DNA of 64,000 bases, taken from contig JADJJE010000005.1 in the NCBI GenBank assembly GCA_016706685.1, positions 248,001 through 312,000 of the forward strand. The letters run 5' to 3'. This document shows positions 26,316 to 36,689 of this stretch, piece by piece; within the stretch, counting starts at the first letter, position 1, and each line of letters begins with the position of its first letter. Under the pieces are notes generated by a model. That model was given only the letters and a program-made list of their open reading frames with translations. It was not told the origin of the DNA and made no database searches. Source of the stretch: Sandaracinaceae bacterium. Lineage in GTDB: Bacteria; Myxococcota_A; Polyangia; Polyangiales; Houyiibacteriaceae. The position numbers were made by a program, and so were the translations under genes.

Positions 26316-29300
26316 GCGGCCACCCCGCCGCGCAGCTGGACATAGAGCCCATAGCGCCGTGTGTACATGGCGTGCAGCTCGGCCACCGACGGAAGCGGGT
26401 ACTCCTCCGCGTGCGGGACGCTGCCGTACGAGCGCCCGAATGCCTCTTGCCGGGTCCGCGTGAGGGCCGCTTGCCACGCCTCGGCGCTGCGCGTGCCCCA
26501 CTCGGGCAGCGCCTCGAGCAGCGGCGTGGGTGGGGCGTAGTACGCATGCGGCCCGGTGAGCAGGTCGGTCACCAGCGCGCTCAGGTACTCGCGCGCCGCC
26601 TCGGAGGACAGCCCGGCGAGGGCCACCGCGATGGGCCGCGGCTCCTCGGGATAGAGCACCTGCACCGCGTGCCGGTCCACCTCTTCGCCCGAAGCGCTCA
26701 GCAGCAAGTGGTCCAGGAAGCCCCGCAGGCCAGAGCGCTCCTCGCGCCGCGCGCGCGCACGCGCCACCGAAGGCCGCGCGACGGGCTCCAGCACCAGCGA
26801 GGCGCGCTGCCCCGGATGTTCCAGCAATGCCTCCGTGCGCCCGCGCAACATGACGCGCAGCCGCGTCCGATGGCCGGGCCGCGGGTCGGCGAGCGTGAGC
26901 GCCAAGCTCGGCATCAAGCGCTCCACGTCGCCGTCTTCGAGGGCATCGCCGAGCCGCACGCGCTGTGGCCGCTCCCCAGGCAGCGCGAGGGAGGCGAGCC
27001 CCGCCCGCCACTCGTCGAGCAGCGCGAGGTCCGGCTCGCGGCGCGCACTGGCGAGCGACGCCACGGGCCACTCCCCTCGCGCCTGCAGCCGCGCCACCGT
27101 GCGCTCGTAGGCGCCGGGAAGGGTGCTGCCCGGGGCGCTGCCCTCCCAGAAGGCCTGGCGCAGCGCCACCACCTTGGTGAGCCCGCTCGGCTCGAAGGGC
27201 TCGTCCTCGAGGCTCTCTTCGGCCTCTTCGTCGTCCGCGCGCGTGACCCCCAGCAGCGCCTCGGCCCAGCCACTCTGAGGGTCTTCGAGGAAGCGCGCGA
27301 GGTGGGCGCGCGAGAGGTACAGCGTCTCGAGCGGGAGGTCGTCTTCGTCCTCCCCGGTCTGCCCCCGCCGTCACGCTCGCCCGCGGCGCTGCGCCAGCGC
27401 TCGCGGTGTCCGCGGTGCCATCCGCACGCCAGCCCTCGGTGAGGGAGATGGTGCGCAGCTCACGCTGCAGGCGCGCGAGGTCTTCCTCGGGCAGCGTGCC
27501 GTGCAGCGCCGCGATGGCCCGCGCGAGCTCCGGCGGCCGGTCGCCTGGGTCGCCCTGCGCTGCGTCACGGCTTCGCAGGCTTGCCCGTGCGAGCCGGCCC
27601 AGGTGACGCAGCCAGGCCTCCACGTGCGCCTCGGCGAAGGGGCTCCGGGGGTCGAGGGGCTCGTGTCGGAAGAGCGCGTGCGTCTCGATGAGCGCCGCGC
27701 CCTCCTCCGCGCTCAGGTACGAGCGACGCAGGTTGTCCACCAAGAGCCCCACCACCGGCGACGGCGGGATCTCATCGCCCGTGTACGGGTCCCGCGCCAC
27801 CCACGAGATGGACAACGCGTCGCGCGCGCTGAGCAGCACCTCGAGGAACATGTACTTGTCGCGCTCGCTCGCGCGCACGTCTCCGAGGCGGCGCCGCTCG
27901 AGGCGCAGGTCCATCGTGTCCCGCGTGTCGCGCGCCGGGAAGGAGCCCTCGCCCAGCCCCAGCACGAAGGTCTGCCGGAAGGGAATGGCGCGCATGGGCA
28001 GGAACGACGACACCACCACGCCGTCCGCCAGGTAGTCGCCGCGCGCCGCGCCCAGGCTCCCCAGCGCCTCGGTCACCAACATGGACGCCACCCGGTAGGA
28101 CACGGGCAGCCCGGCCACGTCGCGCTCCACCAGGGAGTTCGCGGCCGCGAGGCAGCTGCGCAGCTCGCTCTGCTCGGGGTCGCTCCCGGGCACCACGTAG
28201 CCCTCCCACATCCCCGCGAAGAACTGCGACCACTCCCGCAGCGGTCGGGGCGCGCTGCGCGCAAAGCGCACGTCGGCGATGAGCCCGCGTAGCAGCAACG
28301 AGAACGTGCGTGCCCAGCTCGGGTCGGTGCTCACGGGCAGGTAGTGCGAGTCACCGAGGGCGAGCCCCACGTCGTCTGGGCGACGCGAGTCGCTCATCAG
28401 CTCTCCCAGCGCCACGCGCAGCAGCCCCTGCTCCCAGTTGAGGCGGTCCTCGTCCACGTAGGTCCCGGCCAGCTCCTCGCGGTCGAGCCCGTAGAACACG
28501 CCCAGCTCGCTCACCAGCTGCCGCACGTCGTCGATGGACGCCTCGGGCATGTTGGCCAGCAGGTTGGGGTGCGTGATCAGGGCCAGCACCTCGGGCCGCG
28601 CGAAGCGCCCGAGCGGCAGCTCCACCAGGGCCAGGCACGCGTCCGCCACGCGGCTGGTGCTCGCCAGGTCGAGGTCCACCACGCAGTGCGGGATGCCATG
28701 GGCCTCCGAGAACACGGCCTCCACGTGCGGCAGGTACTCGTCGCGCGCGTCGCTGGGTAGCAGCACGGCGATCTCGTGGAACCCCAGCGGCGCGTCCCCA
28801 CCGCTAGCGTCGCGAACGGCGCGCCAGATCTGCTCGGCCACCACCTCCACCTCACGGCGCACGCTGGGGCAGGCGTGGAAGCGCACCGACGCGTCTCGCT
28901 CGACACGGCTTGTGCCGGGCGCGGCCTCGACGGGCGCTCGCAGCAGGATGTCGCGCTGCAGGTGCTCGAGCACGCTGGGGACGCGCCCCGCGCGCACGGC
29001 GCTGGCGCAGGGGTCCACGAAGCACGGCTCGAAGTCCGCCTGGGTCAGCTCGTTGAGCAGGTGCACGTGCTCGCGGCCCGGCCGCCCGAAGGCCACCAGC
29101 AGGGGCGGCTCGTCGGCCTGGTGAAGCGCCAGCCGCTCGTCGCCCGCGTCAGCGCCCGCGTGGGTCGGATCCAGCACGCGCGGTGCAGCCCGCTCTGGCA
29201 GGCGGCGGGCCGCGCGCAGCTCGGACTCGCTGGGCACGTCCTCCCAGAACTCCATGCAGGGGTTCACCACGTAGAGGTCCAGGTCCGCCACTTCGCCGAG

Positions 29301-30050
29301 GGCGCCGTACAGCCACTGGAACACGCGCGCCACGTAGCTCACGCCGAACACGTGCAGCGTGGGACGCGCGGCGCGCTCGCTCTCGGGAAACAGCAGCCCC
29401 TCGGCCACGGGGCTCAGCACCTCCGGCAGGGTCTCGAGCGCCCGGAGCGCCGAGGCCAGCGGCACGTAGTGGGCGCGCGGGGCGAACACCGGGCGCGGGG
29501 CATGGGCAGCCGTGATCTCGTGGAGCAGCGCCGCCTGGAAGCGCGCCGTGCCCAGCAGGTCGGGGTCGTGCGTGCCCAGCTCACCCGCCATGAACGCGTC
29601 CAGCAGCTCCGGGCGTGTGAAGCCGTAGGCCTCGAACAGCTGCCCCAGGCGCCGCGCCAGCTGCACGCGCCGCACGTCGCGCGCGTCCGCGTCTCCGCCC
29701 GCCTCGATGTACTCGCGCACCTCACGCAGCGCGGGCACACCCAGCCGCGCTTCATCGTGCAGCAGCGCCAGCAGCAGGCTCTCGTAGGCCGTGCGGTCCA
29801 TGATGCGCACGTCGGGCAGCGCCCGCTCGAGCCAGGCCCCCATGAAGCGCTCGAGGCGCGCGAAGCGCAGGTTCGCAGACACGCCCAGCGCCTCGGCCAC
29901 CCCGCGCTCGAGGTAGGCCTCCATGTTCCGGTTGGGCACGATCACCTGCACCGGCTCGAGCGGGTGCGTGGACGCGCGCTGCGCGCGGAGCTGCTCTACG
30001 AAGCGGGCGAGCAAGGCCTCCGTGCGGTTGCTGTAGTGCAGGCGGATCAC
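26312..30050 (-). pseudogene. recC: RecC, exodeoxyribonuclease V gamma subunit, interrupted by one frameshift
   Basis: Start is the GTG at 30050 (VIRLHYSNRTEALLARFVEQL), matching the family N-terminus; the frame opens earlier without homology. The sequence follows RecC through PNRNMEAYLERGVAEALGV, VFGVSYVARVFQWLYGALG and FVLGLGEGSFPARDTRDTMD, then loses homology near 27370. The rest (TGEDEDDLPLETLYLSRAHL, FLEDPQSGWAEALLG and onward) lies in another frame ending at 26312. Removing one base from the five-C run at 27363-27367 (plus strand) restores a 1245-residue protein. RecC is the Chi-recognising, nuclease-dead subunit that bridges RecB and RecD. The RecC-RecB fusion seen in raw translation is an artefact of this shift. 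Confidence 0.88.
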
Positions 30051-30108
30051 GCAGCCCCAACGGTGCCACAGGGGGGCAGCCGTGGCGATCCTGCTGTGTG
30101 CGCACGCG

Positions 30109-32133
30109 CTATGGGAGGCGCCGCGTGTTGCGCGTCTTGCCCGTTGGTTCGGACGCGTTGACGCGCCGGGGCAGGTCATCCGCGTCGTCGTCTTTGGCGG
30201 CGCTCTTCAGCCACGACCACGCCGTCCAGCCGGGCCCCAGCCACGCGGCGATGCCAATCAACAAGAGCCCGTAGCTGGGGAACATCGCCGTGAGCAGCCC
30301 ACAGATGGTGAACGCCACGGCTAGCGCCAAGAAGCGCCGGTCGGTCAGCGTCCCGATCATGGCCGCGCCCGTCCCGAACAGGAACAGGTCGAACGCCACG
30401 TCGCGGAACTCCGTGTGCCCGAGCGTGAGCGCCACCACCCGGTTGAGCAGCGTGAGCACGCACAGCACCACCATGGCCGCCACGAAGCGCCGCCCGGCGC
30501 GGTTGGGCATCATGCGCCGCCGGAACACCACACCGCCGACCAGCAGCATCGCGGTGAGGCCACCCGTGAACGCGAACGAGTGCCACGTGGCGTACTCGTA
30601 CCAGCCCATGCGCATGCCGAAGAAGCCGCCGATGGGGATCACACCCAGCACGAAGGAGACCACGAGCACGAACAGCGCGCGGTCGCGACGCCCGTACTTC
30701 GGGTCCTGGTCGTAGCCAATTTGCTCGAGGCGAGCCTGACGCTCGAGGCGCAGCGCTACCTTCTCTTCGAGGGCCCGGATGAGCTCCTGCTCGGCCGGCG
30801 TGGGCGCCTCCACCTCGCGCAGCGTGGCCGACGCGGCCGTGGAGTCTCCGCGCGACAGCTGGTGCTCCGCCATGAGCAACAGCGCCTCCACCAGGCCGGC
30901 CCGCGCGCGCTCGTTCGCGGGCCACTCCTTGAGCGCCCGTGAGAAGCCGAAGCGGCACTCCACGAACTCGCGCATGACCTCGCGCTGCAGCGCTGCGTCC
31001 ACCTGTGCGCGCACGTTGTCGAAGGCCTCCTGCCGCAGCCGCTCGCGCGCCACGGTCACGCGCAGGCGCCCCAGGATGAGCATGGCGTCTTCGGCCAGCG
31101 CCGCCGAGGAGCGGTGCTCGAGGAAGGCCACCACCGCCGAGCGGAAGGCCTCCGCGCTCTCGAAGCGCCGCTCCGCGCGCGGGTCCATGGCGCGCGTGGC
31201 GATGGCCGCCAGCTCCGCCGGCACGTCGCTGTCGAACCGCGGCGGGCGCGACTCGTAGGCCGCATACAGGATCTCGTGCACGTTCTCGGCCTGGTGCGGC
31301 GGGCGCCCCGTCAGGATCTCGTGCAGCACGGACCCCAGCAGGTACACGTCCGTGCGCTCGTCCAGCACGGCGCTCTGCCGGTCCACCATCTCGGGCGCCA
31401 TGTAGCTGGGCGTGCCCACCACCTCCGAGACCTCGTCGGCCATGGGCAGCCAGCCGCGGTGCTGCTCGCGCGTGCTGACGGCCACGCCCCAGTCCACCAG
31501 GTACACGTCGCGGAAGCCACCGATCATCACGTTGTCGGGCTTCAGGTCCAGGTGCAGGATCCCGCGGCTGTGCGCGTAGTGAACGGCGTCGCACACGTCC
31601 ATCAGCACCCGCAGGTGCCATGCCAGGCGGTCCTGCGCGTCCGCGGGGAAGCCCGGGTGCTCGTCGTTCCGCAGCATGGCGCGCCACGACACGCCGTGGA
31701 TGCGCTTCATCACCATCAGCGGCACGCCCTCGTCGTCCGCCTGCAGGGCATAGATGGGGACGATGTTGGGGTGCTCCACCACGCCCGTGATGCGGGCCTC
31801 GGTCAGCAGCCGGTCGATCAGATCGGGGTCGCGCAGCTCGGGCTTGAGCGTCTTGACGGCCACCTCACGGCGCAGCGCGCCCTGCTCCCCCAGCGAGATG
31901 AGCCCCATGCCGCCCTCGGCCAGCGGCTCCCGCACGCGCAGCGTGGCCCCGGTGCCCTCGAACGGGATGCGGCTCGACTTGTGGCGAGGACCTCCGACGG
32001 GGCGGTCCGAGTGGCGCAGCCCGAGGGGACGCAGAGTGGCGTCGGGCTCGAACAGGCCATTGCCCGGGAGGGCCAGCGTCTCCGCCAGAACCTCACGGGT
32101 CAGCCCTCGCTTGGTCGGGTGTTCGGACGCCAT
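30109..32133 (-). CDS. Hanks-type Ser/Thr protein kinase with six-helix membrane domain
   Basis: 674 residues from the ATG at 32133, preceded by GAGGGCGAGC; a GTG at 32148 is possible. The kinase domain has the glycine loop (EPLAEGGMGLISLG), VAIK-type AVKTL, catalytic loop ILHLDLKPDN, metal loop VDWGVAV and MAPEMVD. The catalytic loop has Leu where HRD has Arg, and DWG replaces DFG. Both still keep the catalytic Asp, Asn and metal Asp, so activity is plausible but regulation by activation-loop phosphorylation is likely different. A helical linker (~350-480) leads to about six membrane segments near the C-terminus (FVLVVSFVLGVIPIGGFFG onward). It ends 58 bp before recC and follows a secreted protein gene. 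Confidence 0.88.
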   Translation of the reverse strand: MASEHPTKRGLTREVLAETLALPGNGLFEPDATLRPLGLRHSDRPVGGPRHKSSRIPFEGTGATLRVREPLAEGGMGLISLGEQGALRREVAVKTLKPELRDPDLIDRLLTEARITGVVEHPNIVPIYALQADDEGVPLMVMKRIHGVSWRAMLRNDEHPGFPADAQDRLAWHLRVLMDVCDAVHYAHSRGILHLDLKPDNVMIGGFRDVYLVDWGVAVSTREQHRGWLPMADEVSEVVGTPSYMAPEMVDRQSAVLDERTDVYLLGSVLHEILTGRPPHQAENVHEILYAAYESRPPRFDSDVPAELAAIATRAMDPRAERRFESAEAFRSAVVAFLEHRSSAALAEDAMLILGRLRVTVARERLRQEAFDNVRAQVDAALQREVMREFVECRFGFSRALKEWPANERARAGLVEALLLMAEHQLSRGDSTAASATLREVEAPTPAEQELIRALEEKVALRLERQARLEQIGYDQDPKYGRRDRALFVLVVSFVLGVIPIGGFFGMRMGWYEYATWHSFAFTGGLTAMLLVGGVVFRRRMMPNRAGRRFVAAMVVLCVLTLLNRVVALTLGHTEFRDVAFDLFLFGTGAAMIGTLTDRRFLALAVAFTICGLLTAMFPSYGLLLIGIAAWLGPGWTAWSWLKSAAKDDDADDLPRRVNASEPTGKTRNTRRLP

Positions 32134-32187
32134 GCTCGCCCTCGACACTAACGGTCGGCGCTACGCGTGTCGACTTACCACGCGGGC

Positions 32188-33234
32188 CTAGCGACCGCGG
32201 CCGCGACCCCGTGGCGGCGGGGGCGTGGGCGCCGCGCTGGGCAGCGGCTCGCGCGTGGCCATCAGGCGGTACGGCACGGTGCCCGTCCCGCGAGCGCTGT
32301 AGGTGCCGATCCACACCAGGTACTGACCGGGCGCCCAGTTCTCTTGCTCGAGCATGGGCTGCAGGTTGCCGCCGCCGTCGTCGTCGCACAGCCAGCGACC
32401 GTCCGGCGTGCGGATGACCATGGTGGTGTCCTCGCCGGCCTCCACGTAGAGGCGCAGGTAGCGAGCGCGACCTTGCACATAGAGGATGTGGTCCGGGATG
32501 GACTGCACGAAGCCGCGGCAGGCCGGCTCGGCAGCGGCCTGAGCCTGGATGGTGCCGCCCGCAGCGCCCTCCAGCACGGCGGGGTCCGGGCGCAGGCGCG
32601 CGTCGATCCAGCCGGGGGTGCCGTTCCCCTGCATGGCGTCCACCGTCATGGTGAGCCCGCCGCTGGGCTGCGTGGTGGGACCGGTCTGCGGGTTGGGCCC
32701 GGGCTGGATGGGCATGGGCTGCGGTCCGACGGCGGTGCCAGTGGACCCCGGCATCACGCTGGCGATCTCGGTGAACCGGAGCGTGTAGGGCGCGGCCGAG
32801 CTCTGCTGGTAGGCCCCCACCCAGATGCGGTACGTCCCGGGCTGCCAGGCTTGCTCCACGGCGGGGTTCAGACCGTAGGTGTCGTCATTGCAGAGCACGG
32901 TGTTCTGCGGAGTCTGGATCATGATGGTGGTGTCGCCGGCCGACTCCACGAACACCCGCATCCACCGGAAGGCGCTGGTCAGCGTGACCACGTGGCTGGG
33001 GTGAGGCGAGATGAAGCCTCGGCAGGCTGCGTTCACCCCACTGGCGTCCACGTTGCCGCCGCTCTGACCGTTGAGCGTGTGCGGGTCGGGCAAGAAGCCG
33101 GACCGCAGCGACGCGTTCCCGAACATGGACTGCTGTGCGAGGGCCGAGTCCGACACCCCACTGACCAACGAGGCCAGCGCCAAGGCCGTGCAGAAGACGG
33201 CGCCACTCTTTGGCTTGCTCACGTTCCCAACCAT
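32188..33234 (-). CDS. Secreted protein with two tandem ~85-residue beta repeats
   Basis: 348 residues from the ATG at 33234 (GTG at 33243 also possible), with a signal peptide ending ALAQQ. Two homologous repeats are clear: ACRGFISPHPSHVVTL...MRVFVESAGDTTIMIQTP...CNDD...GTYRIWVGAY and ACRGFVQSIPDHILYV...LRLYVEAGEDTTMVIRTP...CDDD...GQYLVWIGTY, separated by a Pro/Gln/Thr-rich linker. They resemble PPC-like beta-sandwich domains of secreted proteins. The paired acidic CNDD/CDDD loops could bind calcium or glycan; this is inference. The C-terminus is a Pro/Arg-rich tail. The gene sits between two Ser/Thr kinase genes on the same strand (77-bp and 54-bp gaps). Function unknown. Confidence 0.72.
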   Translation of the reverse strand: MVGNVSKPKSGAVFCTALALASLVSGVSDSALAQQSMFGNASLRSGFLPDPHTLNGQSGGNVDASGVNAACRGFISPHPSHVVTLTSAFRWMRVFVESAGDTTIMIQTPQNTVLCNDDTYGLNPAVEQAWQPGTYRIWVGAYQQSSAAPYTLRFTEIASVMPGSTGTAVGPQPMPIQPGPNPQTGPTTQPSGGLTMTVDAMQGNGTPGWIDARLRPDPAVLEGAAGGTIQAQAAAEPACRGFVQSIPDHILYVQGRARYLRLYVEAGEDTTMVIRTPDGRWLCDDDGGGNLQPMLEQENWAPGQYLVWIGTYSARGTGTVPYRLMATREPLPSAAPTPPPPRGRGRGR

Positions 33235-33311
33235 CTTGCCCACTTTCCTGTTCTCGAACTCTCGACTGACCGGAAGCCTATCAGGCTGGACGCGGTCGCC
33301 CGCGCGGATAT

Positions 33312-34511
33312 TCAGCGCATCCACCAGTACGCGATGGCAGCGCCCACCGCCATGATGGCCGCTCCCCCGAGGATCACGAGGGGAATCATCCAGGTGGGGA
33401 CGTGCAGCGGTTGCTCGGTCTTCGCAGGTGCTTCCTGCTTCACCGCGGGCTTGTACCCCTCCACCGAGGAAAACCTTGGCTGCGAGGTGCGGGTGGTGGC
33501 GTCCTCGCGCTCGGCGGCGGGAGACGCCACGCGCACCGTGGGCTTGCCCCGCACGGCCCTGGGCGCGGGGATGGCGCTGAGCGCCATGTGGATGGAGGCC
33601 GCGTCGGCGAAGTCGATGGCGAAGGCCTCGGGGGTGGCGTAGCGCACCGCCACGTCTGGCGAGATGGCCTTCTTCAGGCAGGCGTCGAGCGCCTCGGGGT
33701 AGTCCGGCTTGAGCGCCGCGAGGGGCTGGGTGCGCCCGGTCAGGATGGCGCCCAAGAGCTGGCCGTGGTCGCTGGCCACGAACGGCGACTGCCCCGCCAA
33801 GCACTCGTAGGCGATGACCCCCAGCGCGTAGACGTCGGCCTGGGGCCCTGCGGCGTGGGCGCTCTTGATCTGCTCGGGGGCCATGTAGCGCGGCGTCCCG
33901 ATGATGGTGCCGGTGGCCGTGAGCTTCTTGCTGGTGAGCGTGAGCGACAGCCCGAAGTCCAGGATCTTCACCTCGGGCGGGGTGGACGACGTGAGGAAGA
34001 TGTTGTCCGGCTTGAGGTCGCGGTGCACCACACCACGCGCGTGCGTCTCGCTCAGCGCGGCCGCGGCCGCCGTGATGATGGGGCAGAGCTCGGCCGGGTC
34101 CATGGGCCCGTCGCGCGACACCTTCTCGCGCAGCGTGACGCCCTCGAGGTACTCCATGGCCAGCCAGAGGGTCCCGTCGGGGGCCGCCCCGAACCCATGG
34201 ATGCCTACGATGCCCGGGTGGTCGATGGAGGCCAGGATCTCGGCCTCGCGGCGGAAGCGATCCTCGGACTCGCCCGACGACTTGGTCTTCTTCAGGACCT
34301 TGAGCGCCACTCGGTGGCCGGTCTGCATGTCCCGCGCGTCATAGACCGTGCCCATGCCGCCGCTGCCCAGCACTTCGTCGATCTTGAAGCGGTCTGCGAA
34401 GAAGAAGCCGTCCTCGAACGACGACATCACACGCGTCGGCTCGATCTCTTCCAGATCGAACTCGTCCAACGTATCAACGCTCTCCAGCAATCTGTCGACG
34501 CTGATGGACAC
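33312..34511 (-). CDS. Hanks-type Ser/Thr protein kinase with C-terminal membrane anchor
   Basis: 399 residues from the GTG at 34511, chosen because the upstream ATG (34583) would overlap the rel gene by 47 bp; GGAGAG lies upstream. Kinase motifs are canonical: GSGGMGTVYDA, VALKVLKK, VVHRDLKPDN, ILDFGLS, GTPRYMAPEQ and DVYALGVIAYE. A ~70-residue basic/Ser-Thr linker leads to one membrane helix (TWMIPLVILGGAAIMAVGAAIAYWW) at the extreme C-terminus, with almost nothing outside, so the kinase faces the cytoplasm without a sensor domain. It starts 25 bp after the rel/spoT stop on the same strand, so it may be cotranscribed with the stringent-response gene. Confidence 0.92.
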   Translation of the reverse strand: MSISVDRLLESVDTLDEFDLEEIEPTRVMSSFEDGFFFADRFKIDEVLGSGGMGTVYDARDMQTGHRVALKVLKKTKSSGESEDRFRREAEILASIDHPGIVGIHGFGAAPDGTLWLAMEYLEGVTLREKVSRDGPMDPAELCPIITAAAAALSETHARGVVHRDLKPDNIFLTSSTPPEVKILDFGLSLTLTSKKLTATGTIIGTPRYMAPEQIKSAHAAGPQADVYALGVIAYECLAGQSPFVASDHGQLLGAILTGRTQPLAALKPDYPEALDACLKKAISPDVAVRYATPEAFAIDFADAASIHMALSAIPAPRAVRGKPTVRVASPAAEREDATTRTSQPRFSSVEGYKPAVKQEAPAKTEQPLHVPTWMIPLVILGGAAIMAVGAAIAYWWMR

Positions 34512-34536
34512 CAACCACTCTCTCCGCGGGACAGGC

Positions 34537-36681
34537 CTAGATTCGCTCCACGGCCATGACGCCCGTGAGCTTCTCAATATCACGCATCACGGTCCGTAGC
34601 TGCTTTACGTCAGTGACGTGCACATGAAAAACGTTGACCGCGCGGTCCGTCTCCGAGCGGCAGTTGGCCTCCCGGATGCTGAGCTTGTGGTCCGTGAACA
34701 CGCCGGAGACCAGCGCCAGGATGCCCTGCCGGTCGTTGGTGGTGACACGAATGTCCACGGGCAGGTCCATGCGCGCGTTGCTGGACCAGGCCACGTTGAC
34801 CTTGCGGGCGGCGTCCAGCTCCATGGCCTTCGGGCACTCGCGCCGATGCACCGTGACGCCACGCCCGCGCGTGATCCAACCCGTGACGTTGTCGCCGGCC
34901 ACCGGGTTACAGCACTTGGCGAAGCGCACCAGGATGCCGTCCATGCCCTCGATGAGGATGCCCTCGTCGTTGGTCTTGGGCTGGATGCGCCGCATGGTCT
35001 TCTCGAGCAGACCCGGCTCGAGGCTCTTGCGCTCCTCGGAGGACTCCTCCGGGGCGATGATCTCGACGGCGTTGGCCACCGACACGCGCCCGTAGCCCAC
35101 GCTGGCGAACAGCTCGTCCACCGACTGCATCTTGAAGTGGTCGAGCGTCTTCTTGAGCTGCGGGCCCTTCAGGAACTTCTGGAACGAGAGGTCGCGCTTG
35201 TGCACCTCGCGCTCCAGCAGCTCGCGCCCCAGCCGGATGCTGCGCTCACGCTCACGCTCACGCAGGTACTGCCGGATGCGCGCGCGCGCCTTGCTGGTGA
35301 CCACGTGGTCCAGCCAGTCCTTGCTGGGGTGCTGGTCCTTGCGGGTCTCGATGGACACCACGTCGCCGTTGCGCAGCTTGTGCCGGAAGGGCGCGATGGC
35401 CCCGTTCACGCGCACGCTGTGGCAGTGGTGCCCGAGGTCCGTGTGCACGCCATAGGCGAAGTCGAGCGCCGTGGCGCCGCGCGGGAAGGTCTTCACGTCC
35501 CCCTGTGGCGTGAAGACGTAGACATCCTCGGGGAAGAGGTCACCGCGCACCGAGTCGTAGAACTCGGCCGGGTCCGCCACGTCCTTCTGGAACTCCATGA
35601 GCTGGCGGAGCCAGGCGAAGCGCGCCGCGTCCCGTGCGTCGAGGCCGCCGGTGTTGCTCTTGTACTGCCAGTGCGCCGCGATGCCGAGCTCGGCCGTGCG
35701 GTGCATCTCGTGGGTGCGGATCTGCACCTCCACGCGGTGGTTGCCCGGCCCCATCACCGTGGTGTGCAGTGACTGGTACATGTTGGGCTTGGGCAGCGCC
35801 ACGTAGTCCTTGAAGCGCCCCGGCACGGGGGTCCACTCCGAGTGGACCACGCCGAGCGCCGCGTAGCAGTCGGACACGTTCTCCACGAGCACGCGGAACG
35901 CGATGAAGTCCTGCACCTGCTCGAACTCGCAGTCCTGCCGCTTCATCTTGCGCCAGATGGAGTAGAGGTTCTTGCGGCGCCCCGTGACGTCCACCGCGAA
36001 GCCACGCGTGAGCAGCATCTTGCGCAGGCGCGTGACCACCTCGGTGATGAGCTTGTCGTGGTCCTTCCCCACGACCGACACCTGCTCGTTGAGGCGCGCG
36101 TAGTCCACCGGGTGCAGGTAGCGGAACGCCAGGTCTTCCAGCTCGATGCGCAGCCACTGGATACCCAGGCGGGCCGCGAGGGCCGCGTAGATCTCGAGCG
36201 TCTCGCGGGCGATGCGCTCCTGCGAGTCCGGCTTCATGTGCTCGAGCGTGCGCATGTTGTCGAGCCGGTCGGCCAGCTTCACCACCAGCACGCGGATGTC
36301 GCGCGCCATGGCCACGACCATCTTGCGGAAGCTCTCGGCTTGCAGGTCCTCCTTGGAGGCGAAGTTGATGTTTCCGAGCTTGGTGACGCCGTCCACCAGG
36401 AAGGCGATCTCGTCCCCGAACTCGTGCTTGATCTGGGCGTCGGTGATGCCGCAGTCCTCCACCACGTCGTGCAGCAAAGCCGCGCAGATGCTGGACACGT
36501 CCAGCTTCATCTCCGTGATGATGCCGGCCACCGAAACCGGGTGGACGAAGTAGGGGTCACCGGACTTGCGCGTCTGGCCGTCGTGACACTTCGCCGCGAA
36601 AACATAGGCCTTCTCAATCAGGGCGGTGTCTGCGCCCGGCTGATAGACCTTAACTTTCTGGACGATGTCGTTGAGCCGCAC
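34537..36681 (-). CDS. spoT: Bifunctional (p)ppGpp synthetase/hydrolase (Rel/SpoT)
   Basis: 714 residues with the full Rel layout. The HD hydrolase domain has HDGQTRKSGDPYFVHP (33-48) and the HDVVED motif (71-76). The synthetase domain contains VPGRFKDYVALPKPNMYQSLH; RxKD at this site is the signature of bifunctional Rel/SpoT rather than monofunctional RelA. TGS (VYVFTPQGDVKTFPRGATALDFAY), helical/zinc-finger (FAKCCNPVAGDNVTGWI) and ACT (VDIRVTTNDRQGILALVSGVF) domains follow. It makes and breaks the alarmone (p)ppGpp in response to amino-acid starvation sensed at the ribosome. With HDVVED and the synthetase site both intact, it should serve as the main alarmone enzyme. It starts 8 bp after the preceding small membrane protein gene. 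Confidence 0.96.
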   Translation of the reverse strand: MRLNDIVQKVKVYQPGADTALIEKAYVFAAKCHDGQTRKSGDPYFVHPVSVAGIITEMKLDVSSICAALLHDVVEDCGITDAQIKHEFGDEIAFLVDGVTKLGNINFASKEDLQAESFRKMVVAMARDIRVLVVKLADRLDNMRTLEHMKPDSQERIARETLEIYAALAARLGIQWLRIELEDLAFRYLHPVDYARLNEQVSVVGKDHDKLITEVVTRLRKMLLTRGFAVDVTGRRKNLYSIWRKMKRQDCEFEQVQDFIAFRVLVENVSDCYAALGVVHSEWTPVPGRFKDYVALPKPNMYQSLHTTVMGPGNHRVEVQIRTHEMHRTAELGIAAHWQYKSNTGGLDARDAARFAWLRQLMEFQKDVADPAEFYDSVRGDLFPEDVYVFTPQGDVKTFPRGATALDFAYGVHTDLGHHCHSVRVNGAIAPFRHKLRNGDVVSIETRKDQHPSKDWLDHVVTSKARARIRQYLRERERERSIRLGRELLEREVHKRDLSFQKFLKGPQLKKTLDHFKMQSVDELFASVGYGRVSVANAVEIIAPEESSEERKSLEPGLLEKTMRRIQPKTNDEGILIEGMDGILVRFAKCCNPVAGDNVTGWITRGRGVTVHRRECPKAMELDAARKVNVAWSSNARMDLPVDIRVTTNDRQGILALVSGVFTDHKLSIREANCRSETDRAVNVFHVHVTDVKQLRTVMRDIEKLTGVMAVERI

Positions 36682-36689
36682 GGTGTTGT

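Noticed and set aside
22632..30179. A single 2515-codon frame that looks like a RecC-RecB fusion protein
   Set aside because: The middle third (about 26320-27360) is Arg/Ala/Gly-rich shadow sequence, while the true RecC C-terminus runs in another frame and ends in an ATGA overlap with recB. One extra base at 27363-27367 explains it.
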